A stretch of 37,684 nt of DNA from assembly GCA_009780855.1 (NCBI GenBank), contig WQZG01000032.1, positions 1 to 37,684 on the forward strand. Reading direction: 5' to 3'. Both the position numbers and the translations under genes were made by a program. The notes below the pieces were generated by a model, which worked only from the letters and a program-made list of their open reading frames with translations, was not told the origin of the DNA and ran no database searches. Source of the stretch: Treponema sp. Its GTDB lineage: Bacteria; Spirochaetota; Spirochaetia; Treponematales; Breznakiellaceae. This document shows, piece after piece, positions 1 to 8,800 of the stretch (positions are counted from its first letter, which is position 1; the number at the start of each line of letters is the position of its first letter).

Positions 1-1
1 A

Positions 2-2770
2 TTTGTTAACCCGGACGGTGTTTTTGCGGGATGGCCGAACGATACTACCATGTCCAAGGATGATCAGGGGCTCGATATCCCCCTGGTGGATAAATACTAC
101 ATACGCGATATGATAGAAAAGGAACCGAAATACGCAAGATTTCCGGCATACAGCGAAGTAACTGGATTGAATACGGTAACAGGTCTTCAGGAAACATATT
201 TAAATATAAGGTACTATGATAAATCAAGCGGCCGCGAAACAGACGCCGGTAATTTATTCAGTACATGGTGTCCGGACGGAACGATTAACATAACCCCGAC
301 AGAAAGCACCAACAAGTATAACAAGAGTATTTATGACGGATCATTGAACCGGGTTCAACAGTATTATAACGTAAATATTACCAAGGATCTGACATTAAAA
401 GCTGGATGGCCCGACAGGGACAAAAGGGAACAATTCGGTCTGTCCCAGGGCGATGTCTACGATATCTGGGATGATATGCCGCCGCAGGATTGGGAAAATT
501 TTACCTATAAATACTTTGACGGTTTAACTCCGGATCCATATAACAACAACATCATACCCAAACCTTCACTTACCTTAAGGTTCTATAAAAATTTCAATAT
601 TGACAGTATTAAACCGGATTATTTCAGTGAAGCCTGGGAAGCAGTAGACTCAACTGTCCAGACTAACAACATCAAAGATTATACAAGGGGCGGTTTTAGG
701 GCGTCATTTAACGAAACTAATTCGGGTACTTACCATTACCATGATATAACCTTTACGGAAAGGGACGATTGCAAATTAAAATGGCCCGGCATTGATGTAA
801 GGACCAAATACGGACTTATCCAGGATTCTCCATGGCTGGATCCTCCGACCAGTACAAAGTATATGACATATTCAGACAGCGATGATTATCCAAGCACCGG
901 AAAACCAAGCTCGTTGACGATCAGGTTTTACGGAACTACAGATCCGGATATTGGTTCGGGAAGAGATTTGGAAAATAACTATTTCTATGACTGGTTTGCG
1001 GAAGGACCGGGAACATACAGCAGAAGCGACAATAACCTGTCTTATTCAATGGTGGACCCGGCGGCGGCAAATACATATTACCAGCTGGTATTTACAAAAA
1101 ATTCAAAGACAACGGGCTGGCCCGCAAGTAACATTCTAGAAAGTTACGGCCTGCACGGAATGACTACAACCATGCCGGCGGATGTTGACTTTGTTACATA
1201 TGAAATGGTACCGGGAAGTACAACCAGAACCCTTAAAATCAGGTATTATGCAGGTTCATCGGTAAATGAAGTCAGCCAGTATTTCAGGGATGACAGTACC
1301 TACAAACCCGGTAACAACTGGGTCTTTAACATTGACGAAAACTCCCTGGATTTAAGAAGAGGTTACGCCAATGCGGTAATTACCCGTTACCAGCCCAGTT
1401 CCCGCAGTTATTATGATTTGGATGTTACATTCACAATTCCGGGTACTCAAGGCTGGCCTACAAGCAATCTAACTACATACGGCCTTGGCAATATGAGCCA
1501 GTTTACGAATGTGCTGTATCCGTCCTATGTTGTCGAACCAACCGATAAATATGGACAATATCTGACATTAAGATTCTACAGAACCTTCGGATCAACAGAT
1601 ACTGCAATTGAAACGGCAATTACAAATTACTTTAGCACCAACGGCTGGGTATTGAATGACAGTTCGACAGCGGACATCCTCAATTACACAAAAGCATCCA
1701 GCGGATTATCCAACAGTGTTAACATCGACTTTACTTATAGACCGTTCTACACGATTAGAATTTCCAATTCCTGCATAAAGGACGGCTGGCCGGACGCTAC
1801 AATAAGGGGAGATTTTGGATTGACCAACAGCTGCTGGACAACAGTACCTTCAAATTTCAGCAACATTTCCTATATTTACTGGGATGGTAATACCCCTGAT
1901 CCCTATAATAACAATGTTAAACAACCCAAATCCCTGACCATACGGTTTACAGCCTCGGCCAATACCCAGGCAACCATTCCCGCCGACTATTTTTACGGAG
2001 CATGGGAAGTTACAGGAACCAATACTCAAACCTTTACAAGAGGTAGTATCAAAGCAGTATTTGATGAAACTGATTCACTGAACGGAAACTTCCAGTTTAT
2101 CTTTACACCAAGAACTGACTGCAAACCAGGCTGGCCGGATTCGGCAACAATGACCGCGTTTGGCTTGACAAATTCCGCATGGGCAAGTGAGCCAACAAGT
2201 GAACCCTATACAGTCTATACTTATAATCCCGGTACATCCCTAAATATAAGGTTTTATGGATCCGGTTCTGCCCAGACTGATGTTACAGGCTACTACTTTG
2301 ATGACACATGGGAACTGACATCGGAATCTACATCCACCAAGTTCGTTTATACCAGAGGCGGTATTAGAGCTATTTTTGAAATATTTGATACAGCAGATCC
2401 GTCATACTTCTACTATCAATTAACATTTACACCGAGGCCTGCTACCGAATGTCAGACCGGCTGGCCCAGCAGTACAATATTGAGTAATTTTGGGTTAACA
2501 AACAGCGCGTGGTCAAGCATTCCGACTAGTTATCCATATATAACCTATGTTTATAACAGCACCGGAACCAAAACCTTGACCATACGGTTTTATGGATCTG
2601 CAAATTCCGGCAATGATTTAACAACCCAATATTTTGACAGTTCCTGGACAATAGCATCAACACAGCAGGGTATAACAACCTATACCAGAGCCGGTATCCA
2701 GGCTACCTATGAGGTAATTACGATTTCAACAAGTCCTAATTATTATTATTACCAGCTGACGTTCAAATAA
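2..2770 (+). CDS. Large tandem-repeat protein with GWP/LTIRFY repeats, 5'-truncated by window edge
   Basis: The reading frame is open from base 2, and a repeat motif (GWPNDTT) is already under way there, so the first ATG at 50 is internal and the true start lies upstream. The visible 923 codons are built from diverged repeats. Each has an LTIRFYG-like strand, a YF...W segment, a YTRGG-like segment, a YYYQLTFT-like segment and a GWP...FGL...W segment. The GWP codons fall near 32, 406, 782, 1124, 1453, 1783, 2132 and 2460, giving periods of about 330-375 bases (110-125 residues). The protein ends just after a QLTF segment, that is, at a repeat boundary. It is rich in Tyr, Thr, Asn and Ser and has few Cys, as in secreted beta-rich surface proteins. 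I do not recognise the family; adhesin or surface-layer roles are guesses. The signal peptide would be outside the window. Confidence 0.85.
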   Translation, partial: FVNPDGVFAGWPNDTTMSKDDQGLDIPLVDKYYIRDMIEKEPKYARFPAYSEVTGLNTVTGLQETYLNIRYYDKSSGRETDAGNLFSTWCPDGTINITPTESTNKYNKSIYDGSLNRVQQYYNVNITKDLTLKAGWPDRDKREQFGLSQGDVYDIWDDMPPQDWENFTYKYFDGLTPDPYNNNIIPKPSLTLRFYKNFNIDSIKPDYFSEAWEAVDSTVQTNNIKDYTRGGFRASFNETNSGTYHYHDITFTERDDCKLKWPGIDVRTKYGLIQDSPWLDPPTSTKYMTYSDSDDYPSTGKPSSLTIRFYGTTDPDIGSGRDLENNYFYDWFAEGPGTYSRSDNNLSYSMVDPAAANTYYQLVFTKNSKTTGWPASNILESYGLHGMTTTMPADVDFVTYEMVPGSTTRTLKIRYYAGSSVNEVSQYFRDDSTYKPGNNWVFNIDENSLDLRRGYANAVITRYQPSSRSYYDLDVTFTIPGTQGWPTSNLTTYGLGNMSQFTNVLYPSYVVEPTDKYGQYLTLRFYRTFGSTDTAIETAITNYFSTNGWVLNDSSTADILNYTKASSGLSNSVNIDFTYRPFYTIRISNSCIKDGWPDATIRGDFGLTNSCWTTVPSNFSNISYIYWDGNTPDPYNNNVKQPKSLTIRFTASANTQATIPADYFYGAWEVTGTNTQTFTRGSIKAVFDETDSLNGNFQFIFTPRTDCKPGWPDSATMTAFGLTNSAWASEPTSEPYTVYTYNPGTSLNIRFYGSGSAQTDVTGYYFDDTWELTSESTSTKFVYTRGGIRAIFEIFDTADPSYFYYQLTFTPRPATECQTGWPSSTILSNFGLTNSAWSSIPTSYPYITYVYNSTGTKTLTIRFYGSANSGNDLTTQYFDSSWTIASTQQGITTYTRAGIQATYEVITISTSPNYYYYQLTFK

Positions 2771-2779
2771 GTTTACGGC

Positions 2780-2814
2780 AATGGGGTTATCTGAAGAGTT
2801 CAGATAACCCCATT
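2780..2814 (+). terminator. Perfect 16-bp hairpin after the repeat protein
   Basis: Ten bases after the stop codon, bases 2780-2795 are perfectly complementary to 2799-2814, with a three-base loop. There is no clear U-tract after the stem, so it is either an atypical intrinsic terminator or an mRNA 3'-end stabiliser. The position directly behind a stop codon favours a role in ending transcription. Confidence 0.6.
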
Positions 2815-2887
2815 ATAAGGAAGATATAATATCCTTATTTGAAACATTCTTTATGGAAAAATTGGCGGAAGGACTGGAATAAATTAT

Positions 2888-3143
2888 TCAACTACGTTTT
2901 TTGTCATTTATTATTGCTTTAATTAATGATTCAGTATTGGGCGGTAATCGGAAACCAATTTCCTGCAAGTATGCGACAATTGAATCTATATCACTTATTA
3001 TACCTTTTCTAAAAGCTTGAATAAGCAGACCTAATGTTCCGGTTATTTCTTGCTCAAAACCAAGAGCAACCTGCCTTGCGCGTTTATCATCCATTATTAG
3101 CAAGGTATTTTCAATTTAAGCAAGCAGTATCCGAAATAATTAC
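2888..3143 (-). pseudogene. Remnant of a DUF3368 (PIN-domain) toxin gene, internally deleted
   Basis: The minus strand from 3103 encodes 71 residues (TTG start) that resemble the C-terminal half of DUF3368 VapC-like nucleases: an LLIMDDKRAR segment followed by GTLGLLIQAFRKG. Just behind the antitoxin stop, from 3143, another frame reads VIISDTACL and then hits a stop. This is the typical PIN-domain beginning with its first catalytic Asp. About 85 central residues are therefore missing and the two ends are out of frame. DUF3368 proteins are usually about 150-170 residues and pair with UPF0175 antitoxins, which matches the gene just upstream in the direction of transcription. The remaining fragment cannot hold a complete PIN active site, so it is very probably inactive. 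Confidence 0.7.
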
Positions 3144-3144
3144 C

Positions 3145-3381
3145 CTATCGGGAGTTTAGGGTATTTTTAATTTCCAGTTTTACATCATCTTCGGTCATAC
3201 TTACTACAGGGATTCCATACCTTACCAATAATTCATAAAAAGCTCTGTACGAAAGACCTGCAACTTCAGCAGCTTTTCCCAGAGATAATTTATCTGTTTC
3301 AAAAAGTTTCATCACAAAAAGTATTTGAGCATCTGTTTGGGACACATTGGCAGTATCAGAGACTTCCAGTGTTAACTGCAT
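3145..3381 (-). CDS. UPF0175-type antitoxin
   Basis: This 78-residue protein has the UPF0175 pattern: a short N-terminal strand, then a helix-turn-helix-like segment (LSLGKAAEVAGLSYRAFYELL) and the motif YGIPV with an acidic tail. The family acts as DNA-binding antitoxin or autoregulator of DUF3368/PIN toxins. A GGAG-like ribosome site lies at 3389-3392, suitably upstream of the ATG. It starts 40 bases behind the CotH gene on the same strand. Its stop codon is followed within two bases by the degraded toxin start, the usual antitoxin-toxin order. Because the partner is deleted, this is an orphan antitoxin, possibly retained because it neutralises a related toxin elsewhere or simply not yet lost. 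Confidence 0.75.
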   Translation of the reverse strand: MQLTLEVSDTANVSQTDAQILFVMKLFETDKLSLGKAAEVAGLSYRAFYELLVRYGIPVVSMTEDDVKLEIKNTLNSR

Positions 3382-3399
3382 ATTTTATCTCCATATAAC

Positions 3400-3421
3400 T
3401 GCAAATATTTTTCAATTTGCA
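3400..3421 (-). terminator. Weak AT-rich hairpin after the CotH gene
   Basis: Seven-base arms (TGCAAAT and ATTTGCA) flank an eight-base loop directly behind the CotH stop codon on the minus strand. There is no strong U-tract and the stem is AT-rich, so termination would be leaky at best. It sits between CotH and the antitoxin ribosome site. Confidence 0.25.
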
Positions 3422-5689
3422 TTAATTATACGATACCGTAATATCGGTGCTGAAAGTAACATTTACCTGTGAACCTGATACACTCCCGATTATGGAACCG
3501 GTTCCGCCTGTAATTTTCCATGTAGCTCCGGCAACCGGAGCGATTGCTGTTAATGTAATTGCATTTTTGCCGTAATATCTTCCGGTCCAGCCGGAGGAAG
3601 CGGTAATCGTATTGATTTTGATGTCTCTTGAACCTGCCGCTATCGTAACATAGTGCAAATCATCTTTGGAAACATTTGTCCAATTTGGAATTTGCATACC
3701 GTAATTGGGAGAAGCTGCGGAAGCGGTATCATTAAGAGTGTAAGGGCCGCCGCCCTGAAAAGCGCTGAGAGGTTTATTATACCCACCAAAATAATACGGT
3801 AAATATGTTTCTACCATATAATCCGGCATTTTATCCAGAAATTGACTGATTACATTGACATAATATTCAAAAACTCCTGTCCAGGGTGAATAGGGATCGG
3901 GTAAACCCCATCTTTGATAATAACTGGGCTGTTCGCTGTAATTATCTACGCCGGCTGTTATGCCGTCTCCCATTAAGGGGTGCATCAAATTGATATATTT
4001 ACTTAATACTGCCCTGCTGTTGGTCTTGTTAAAATTAACATTATAAAGATCCATCATTACATTGACAAAACGCCTGCAGAATTCCTGGTTGCAAAGCAAG
4101 GCCTGGAAGAGCCGGTTCTCCGATCCGCCGGCGCCGTCTGCATACACACCGCCGTTAAAATTAAGCAGCCTTTTTATGGAATCAAGGGTAGTAATATCTA
4201 TAAGATGAGTCGGGTTGTATGCGCTCATAAATACTTCGAATCCTAAAGTATCATCACAGTCATACATCTGGTAACGCCACCTTGTGTCGCCGTAAAAATC
4301 GTTTTCTTTTGTACGGGTTCTCCAAATCTGATTATTATTGGCCGGCCAATCCTGGTTAAAAAGGAAAATTTGCGAAGCCCAATAATCTATATAGTTATCA
4401 ATATCGACAATATTACAAAAGCTATCAAAGACGTCGGGATCTGTCATATCAAGATCACTGTAGCCCATATAGTCATACTCATAAAAAGGAAAATCTTCGG
4501 GCAGGCCTGAGGATAGCAAACTTGTTTTAATTATTATAACGTTACTATTATTAACTCCGAATTTATACCCAACCTGATTATCACTGTATTTATCAACAAG
4601 AATCATTGGGCCCCAATATTCACCGTTAATAAAAACAACACAAGGTACGCCGGTCTGGGTATCAAAATTGCGATCCCTTACTATCTCCTCCGCTACAAGA
4701 TCAAAAATCTTGGTAAATTCAGTATCGTTTCCGCCATTCCGCAAAGTAAATTGTTTGTATTCGGTCATCGGCATCCCGTTCGCTTTCTTTGAATCTGTGA
4801 TCAAGTTCATATTTTTTATTGAACTCAAACCGTTTGGAGCAATACCGTACTTGCCTCCCCTTAAATAAATATTTAACCCTCTTTGCGGAAACTCCCGTGA
4901 ATAACCTCCCTTGACACGCATACCTGCTTCTGTTGCGATTTTAAGGGTCCGGCTCGTACCTGAGCCGTCAAATATTTCAAAATTTACATCACGTTCCCAA
5001 TCAAGCCCGCTTTGCCTGAAATTATAGGATACCAGACCCGGCGGAAGATCTTTACCGGGATCCGCTGTCATAAAAGTATTACCCACTCCCCTGACAAAAA
5101 TTCCTTTCTCATCATCAAGCAGGTTGGATGGATCGGTAACCAGGGATATAATGCGGGTATTTCCGAATTTATTTAAACTGTACCAGCCGGGAGCGTCTAC
5201 GAAAAATGTCCTGGTGATTACACTGCTTCGTTCTCCGTTTGAATCAACATACATAGCGCGGACTACAGTTGCCTTGGGAACCTGATCATCATTGGGAATA
5301 TAGTTGGTAGGTACATATTCAGATCCCGGATCGCCGTCGTCTTTTAAACGGTACATCTTCATCAGATTTTCTTCCGATGATAAAATATTTTTTTTGCCTG
5401 CGGGATCCGTACGGTTGGTAATGCGGATGGGGCCCTTGTATAAAAATATGGTTTTATTATCGACTTTTTCCGGAGACGGAATACTTCCGTCATTTAACGA
5501 ATAATATATAACACTGCCTTCCGGCGCTGTTATGGTAAGGTTAAAAGGCGCCGGATACGATCCTGCCGCCACGGACATAGAGAAAGGTCCTGCCTCATGG
5601 ATGTTCCTTAGATCTGCCGGATTCGGACATGACGAAAAAACCATAAGAATTAAGAAAGAACAGGTTGTAAAAATTAGTTTTTTAAACAT
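3422..5689 (-). CDS. CotH-family kinase lipoprotein with N-terminal chitobiase-type domain
   Basis: This 755-residue protein starts at an ATG with a strong GGAGGAGG ribosome site at about 5693-5700. Residues 1-21 form a lipoprotein signal ending FSSC, so it is probably anchored to a membrane with the rest exported. Residues 35-165 resemble the chitobiase C-terminal-like domain common ahead of CotH domains (PAPFNLTITAPEGSVIYYSLNDG). Residues 255-610 match the CotH kinase: GMRVKGGYSREFPQRGLNIYL, a GEYWGPMILVDKY segment, and the acidic MYDCDDTLGF motif (D477, D479, D480) expected to bind metal-ATP. The last 70 residues form a small beta domain. CotH proteins of Bacillus spore coats are atypical protein kinases. 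The substrate here is unknown; neighbours suggest surface or polymer-associated proteins. It is the last gene of the minus-strand run. Confidence 0.9.
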   Translation of the reverse strand: MFKKLIFTTCSFLILMVFSSCPNPADLRNIHEAGPFSMSVAAGSYPAPFNLTITAPEGSVIYYSLNDGSIPSPEKVDNKTIFLYKGPIRITNRTDPAGKKNILSSEENLMKMYRLKDDGDPGSEYVPTNYIPNDDQVPKATVVRAMYVDSNGERSSVITRTFFVDAPGWYSLNKFGNTRIISLVTDPSNLLDDEKGIFVRGVGNTFMTADPGKDLPPGLVSYNFRQSGLDWERDVNFEIFDGSGTSRTLKIATEAGMRVKGGYSREFPQRGLNIYLRGGKYGIAPNGLSSIKNMNLITDSKKANGMPMTEYKQFTLRNGGNDTEFTKIFDLVAEEIVRDRNFDTQTGVPCVVFINGEYWGPMILVDKYSDNQVGYKFGVNNSNVIIIKTSLLSSGLPEDFPFYEYDYMGYSDLDMTDPDVFDSFCNIVDIDNYIDYWASQIFLFNQDWPANNNQIWRTRTKENDFYGDTRWRYQMYDCDDTLGFEVFMSAYNPTHLIDITTLDSIKRLLNFNGGVYADGAGGSENRLFQALLCNQEFCRRFVNVMMDLYNVNFNKTNSRAVLSKYINLMHPLMGDGITAGVDNYSEQPSYYQRWGLPDPYSPWTGVFEYYVNVISQFLDKMPDYMVETYLPYYFGGYNKPLSAFQGGGPYTLNDTASAASPNYGMQIPNWTNVSKDDLHYVTIAAGSRDIKINTITASSGWTGRYYGKNAITLTAIAPVAGATWKITGGTGSIIGSVSGSQVNVTFSTDITVSYN

Positions 5690-5723
5690 AGTACCTCCTC
5701 CAGAAATTTGAACCGGTAATACA

Positions 5724-5762
5724 ACTCCGGCCGCACCGCAGAAACGAGCGGTATGCCGGAGT
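5724..5762 (-). other. Strong intercistronic hairpin between lamin-tail and CotH genes
   Basis: The bases ACTCCGGC (5724-5731) pair with GCCGGAGT (5755-5762), and an inner CCGC/GCGG stem extends it around a short asymmetric bulge and an 8-10 base loop. No U-tract follows on the minus strand and a ribosome site for CotH begins 30 bases later, so it may stabilise or partition the mRNA rather than terminate it. Confidence 0.45.
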
Positions 5763-5794
5763 GTTTAAATCATTATTCAATATACAAAATAATA

Positions 5795-7378
5795 CTAATA
5801 ATTTTCACCGGTAATGGGATTCCACGGGCCGGCAGCTTTATTTCGCGGCCAATATTTATACAACTGTGCGTCACCCATACCGCTTACTGTGGGAATTCTT
5901 CCCCGGTAATCAGCTTGTTTAAAGTCAACGCTGTTATTGTCAGTATCGGTAAGGGAAATACGCCGCGGCGGCTGGGGAGCGGAAATGGAAGCACTGGCAG
6001 TCTCGTACCCTGTTACCCCGGTCCCGGCGCCGATCATGTCCACATAAACATCGGTCAAGCTTGCGTCTGCAAATGGATTATTTACAGTAAGTAAAGTGGG
6101 GTACTTTAAAATCGCTACTTTAATCTGATTGGGGACTGTTGTAAAATCAAATGATATGTCAGGAGCAGGAAGCGAGGCTCTGGGAGTCGCGTTCACTTCC
6201 GCAAAATTACTGCTTGTAATCAGGAAAGAACATTTGGAAGGAATGGTCCCAGATAAGGGGAATACATTGGTCCAGGCGACATTGCTGCCTATATGCAAAT
6301 AATAACCTGAAAGATTAATTGGACTGTTGGTATTATTATAAAGTTCTATCAATGTAACAGGGAAACCGCCGCCTGTAGGAGCAGCAGTCGGAGTAGCATC
6401 AAGGCCATTTCTGTTACCAATTCTGCCCATCTGCAGGATCATAAGTTTTTCTGATCCTGAAGAATGGCTGGGAGGTGTCCAGGCTCCGTATTGAGTTCCC
6501 TTTGGCCTGTAAGACAAAACCTGGTTGTCGCTGAGTCCTGTCTGCCTGTAGTCCATATTTTTAAAATCATCACTGTTGTTATCGGTATCTTCTACAAAGA
6601 CCCTGCAGACAGATTTTTGTTGGGAATATCCGGAATTCGCCTTGCCTTCAAATCCGTCAATATAAATAGGCGGGTTTGCCGTCGGATCAGGATTTATGGC
6701 TCCCACCATATCTATATAGCCGGGAATCGCATTTTTGGTTGTTCCGTCTCCGGTCATATCGAAGGGATTCGCGTAATTCATCTGGCTCACGCCGAAAGTC
6801 AAAACCACCTTAAATTGGTTGTTGCTGATTCTCATTTCGGGGCGGTACATATCTGCGGCAAAACTCTTGCCCCCGATTGTATCGTATGACGGCTGATAAT
6901 TTTTTTGCAAGAAAGGCATATCCAATGGTTTAGACGGATTATAACCGGGATAAGTGGCCAAAACCAATCTGGCGGCGCTGCCCGGAACTCCCGGTACATT
7001 GGGCTCGCCCATATCACCGGCTGCTCCCGGCTGTCCAAGAATTAAAAATGAACTATAAGCGGGTATTATACCTTTTAGATCGACTTTATCCCACTTCCAG
7101 TCCGCCGGAGTTCCGTTTCCGCTGTACCAAACTGTATAGCCTTTTAACCCTATATCTTTATTGGTGGGGTTATAGATTTCTACAAAGCTGTGGGAAATGG
7201 CTCCGTTCCTGCCTGCGCCTACCTGCCAGATTAACAAATTTGCTTTTTCCCCCGGGGGATCCGGTTTATCAGTGCCGGGACCTCCAGGATTATCACAGGC
7301 CCCGAACAATAAAAGAAGTCCCGCCAATATAGCAAGGCCTGCTTTTAACGAAAAGAATTTTTGCTTTTTTTGAGTCAT
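5795..7378 (-). CDS. Lipoprotein with two lamin-tail (LTD) domains
   Basis: This 527-residue protein has a lipoprotein signal (residues 1-28, LLFGAC; Cys28) and a GGAGG ribosome site at 7388-7392. Two copies of the lamin-tail fold are visible. Copy 1 is at about residues 45-165 (SHSFVEIYNPTNKDIGLKGY, then GIIPAYSSFLILG). Copy 2 is at about 312-420 (VTLIELYNNTNSPINLSGYY, then GTIPSKCSFLIT). Each is followed by a segment with DxDNNSxDFK, perhaps metal-binding. Bacterial LTD proteins are secreted, often in operons with CotH or nucleases, and are thought to be surface-binding or scaffold modules. It lies directly upstream of CotH in transcription order, so it is a candidate CotH partner or substrate, which is inference. 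Confidence 0.85.
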   Translation of the reverse strand: MTQKKQKFFSLKAGLAILAGLLLLFGACDNPGGPGTDKPDPPGEKANLLIWQVGAGRNGAISHSFVEIYNPTNKDIGLKGYTVWYSGNGTPADWKWDKVDLKGIIPAYSSFLILGQPGAAGDMGEPNVPGVPGSAARLVLATYPGYNPSKPLDMPFLQKNYQPSYDTIGGKSFAADMYRPEMRISNNQFKVVLTFGVSQMNYANPFDMTGDGTTKNAIPGYIDMVGAINPDPTANPPIYIDGFEGKANSGYSQQKSVCRVFVEDTDNNSDDFKNMDYRQTGLSDNQVLSYRPKGTQYGAWTPPSHSSGSEKLMILQMGRIGNRNGLDATPTAAPTGGGFPVTLIELYNNTNSPINLSGYYLHIGSNVAWTNVFPLSGTIPSKCSFLITSSNFAEVNATPRASLPAPDISFDFTTVPNQIKVAILKYPTLLTVNNPFADASLTDVYVDMIGAGTGVTGYETASASISAPQPPRRISLTDTDNNSVDFKQADYRGRIPTVSGMGDAQLYKYWPRNKAAGPWNPITGENY

Positions 7379-7456
7379 AATTTATATCCTCCGTTGTTTT
7401 TGGAATTTTCTATATAATTAAAAAATACCATAATTACCTGTTTCTTTCAAGCTTTC

Positions 7457-8695
7457 CTAGTTTTTGGATACCTGATATGTATCGAATGATGCTATTACAC
7501 CGGTCATCATATCAAATGTATACGCACTAAGTGTAAGGGTGGTTCCGGAAAAATTTATTTCGGTAAACATGGGAAGCTTGGGCTGCTTGTTAATAACATA
7601 GTAAGCCGGTTTTGGAGAAGGCAGATTATTATATTTGGTACCGGCAACATTCGGAATAGTCCATACTGTACCATTTAATTTATAATAACCAGCCATATCC
7701 ATAGGTCTGGAACGCATATAAAAATGTTCATGACCCGCCAATACCAAATCCACATTATAAGTATCCAACAAAGAGGTTATATCATTTTTATTACCATAGC
7801 AGCCTTCATGCATCATGGCTACTTTCCAGACTTTATCCGTATTTTTCAAATCATTTCTAAGCCAGTCTATCTGTAAATCTTTAAGATCTGTATATGAATC
7901 TATGTTTATAAAATGCACGTTACCGTAATCAAATGAATACAGAGCGCTCTTAGTATCATCTCCCGCATCATAATTATTTTGGGGAACTGTAAAATATTTA
8001 TTATACCAATCCACGTTATCGTTGTTGCCCATTGAATATACAAAAGCGTAATTTGCCAGTACTTTCTGTGCGTAATCAAAATAATATGGAATTGCGGTTT
8101 CTGCGGCATTGTTAACAATATCACCGGTATTGACAATAAAAGCCGCATCCGGGAATTTTTTTACAGCAGCTTCTATTAGAAACCTCCAGACCTGGGAATC
8201 GCCCTTTAAAGTACCTGTACCAATCTGGGGATCTGTAATGTGCAATATGGAAAAATTATCCCCGGAGCTCCCTGTTGTAAAACTGTATACAGGACTGTAA
8301 GCGCCTTCGGTACCAACAATATAACTGTAGGTTTTTCCCGCTGCCAGGCCGGTTAAATCTACCCGGTGGAAAAATTGACTGCCGTCCTGTACAGTAACAG
8401 CCTGGTAATGGGTCTCCCCGATTATAACTTCTCCTGTATCCAGAGTAGACTGCCAGCTTATAGTGCGGGTAGTCTGCGGATCGGTCGTATTTGTTTGCGG
8501 ATTTATCCAAAAGGTGTTGCCTATATTATACGGTATGCTGTCAATGATGGTTCCCCATGATCCGGAATCTTTGGGATCGCCTGCCAGACTTTTTATATAA
8601 TCGATATTTTCCGGAATATCCAGGGCGCCCGGAATGGAACAGGAAAAAAATATAAAAATTAAAATACAAACAATAGCGAAACTAAATTTTTTCAT
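7457..8695 (-). CDS. Purple-acid-phosphatase-like metallophosphoesterase lipoprotein (copy 1)
   Basis: This 412-residue protein has a lipoprotein signal (IFFSC, Cys19). Residues 75-145 are a fibronectin-III-like N-terminal domain as in purple acid phosphatases (TRTISWQS...TYSYIVG). Residues 148-400 are the calcineurin-like phosphoesterase core with ITDPQ (D155), NTGD (D192), GNND (N224), MMHE (H296) and GHEH (H322, H324). The usual GNHD/GNHE motif reads GNND, so the His normally used in catalysis is Asn. Two sister genes lie at 8801-10102 and 14233-15456 and share the same layout and the same Asn. It should hydrolyse phosphate esters outside the cytoplasm or, if impaired, bind them. It probably shares a transcript with the lamin-tail and CotH genes downstream. 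Confidence 0.88.
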   Translation of the reverse strand: MKKFSFAIVCILIFIFFSCSIPGALDIPENIDYIKSLAGDPKDSGSWGTIIDSIPYNIGNTFWINPQTNTTDPQTTRTISWQSTLDTGEVIIGETHYQAVTVQDGSQFFHRVDLTGLAAGKTYSYIVGTEGAYSPVYSFTTGSSGDNFSILHITDPQIGTGTLKGDSQVWRFLIEAAVKKFPDAAFIVNTGDIVNNAAETAIPYYFDYAQKVLANYAFVYSMGNNDNVDWYNKYFTVPQNNYDAGDDTKSALYSFDYGNVHFINIDSYTDLKDLQIDWLRNDLKNTDKVWKVAMMHEGCYGNKNDITSLLDTYNVDLVLAGHEHFYMRSRPMDMAGYYKLNGTVWTIPNVAGTKYNNLPSPKPAYYVINKQPKLPMFTEINFSGTTLTLSAYTFDMMTGVIASFDTYQVSKN

Positions 8696-8740
8696 CTATA
8701 TTCCTGATTCAGCTTAAATACTGTATTTCCCCTATGGATA

Positions 8741-8769
8741 AATATACCGCAAACCATAAAAAAAACTAA
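8741..8769 (-). promoter_or_regulatory. Candidate promoter ahead of phosphoesterase copy 1
   Basis: On the minus strand TTAGTT (8769-8764) and TATATT (8746-8741) are separated by 17 bases, in the 105-base gap behind phosphoesterase copy 2. If real, it gives the copy 1, lamin-tail and CotH genes their own start in addition to read-through. AT-rich sequence makes chance matches likely. Confidence 0.3.
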
Positions 8770-8800
8770 CTTTTTAATTATTTTTTTACAGGAAAAAACG

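Noticed and set aside
1-2770. Regular repeats as a possible CRISPR array
   Set aside because: Period of about 345 bases, diverged at DNA level and in frame throughout; these are protein repeats.
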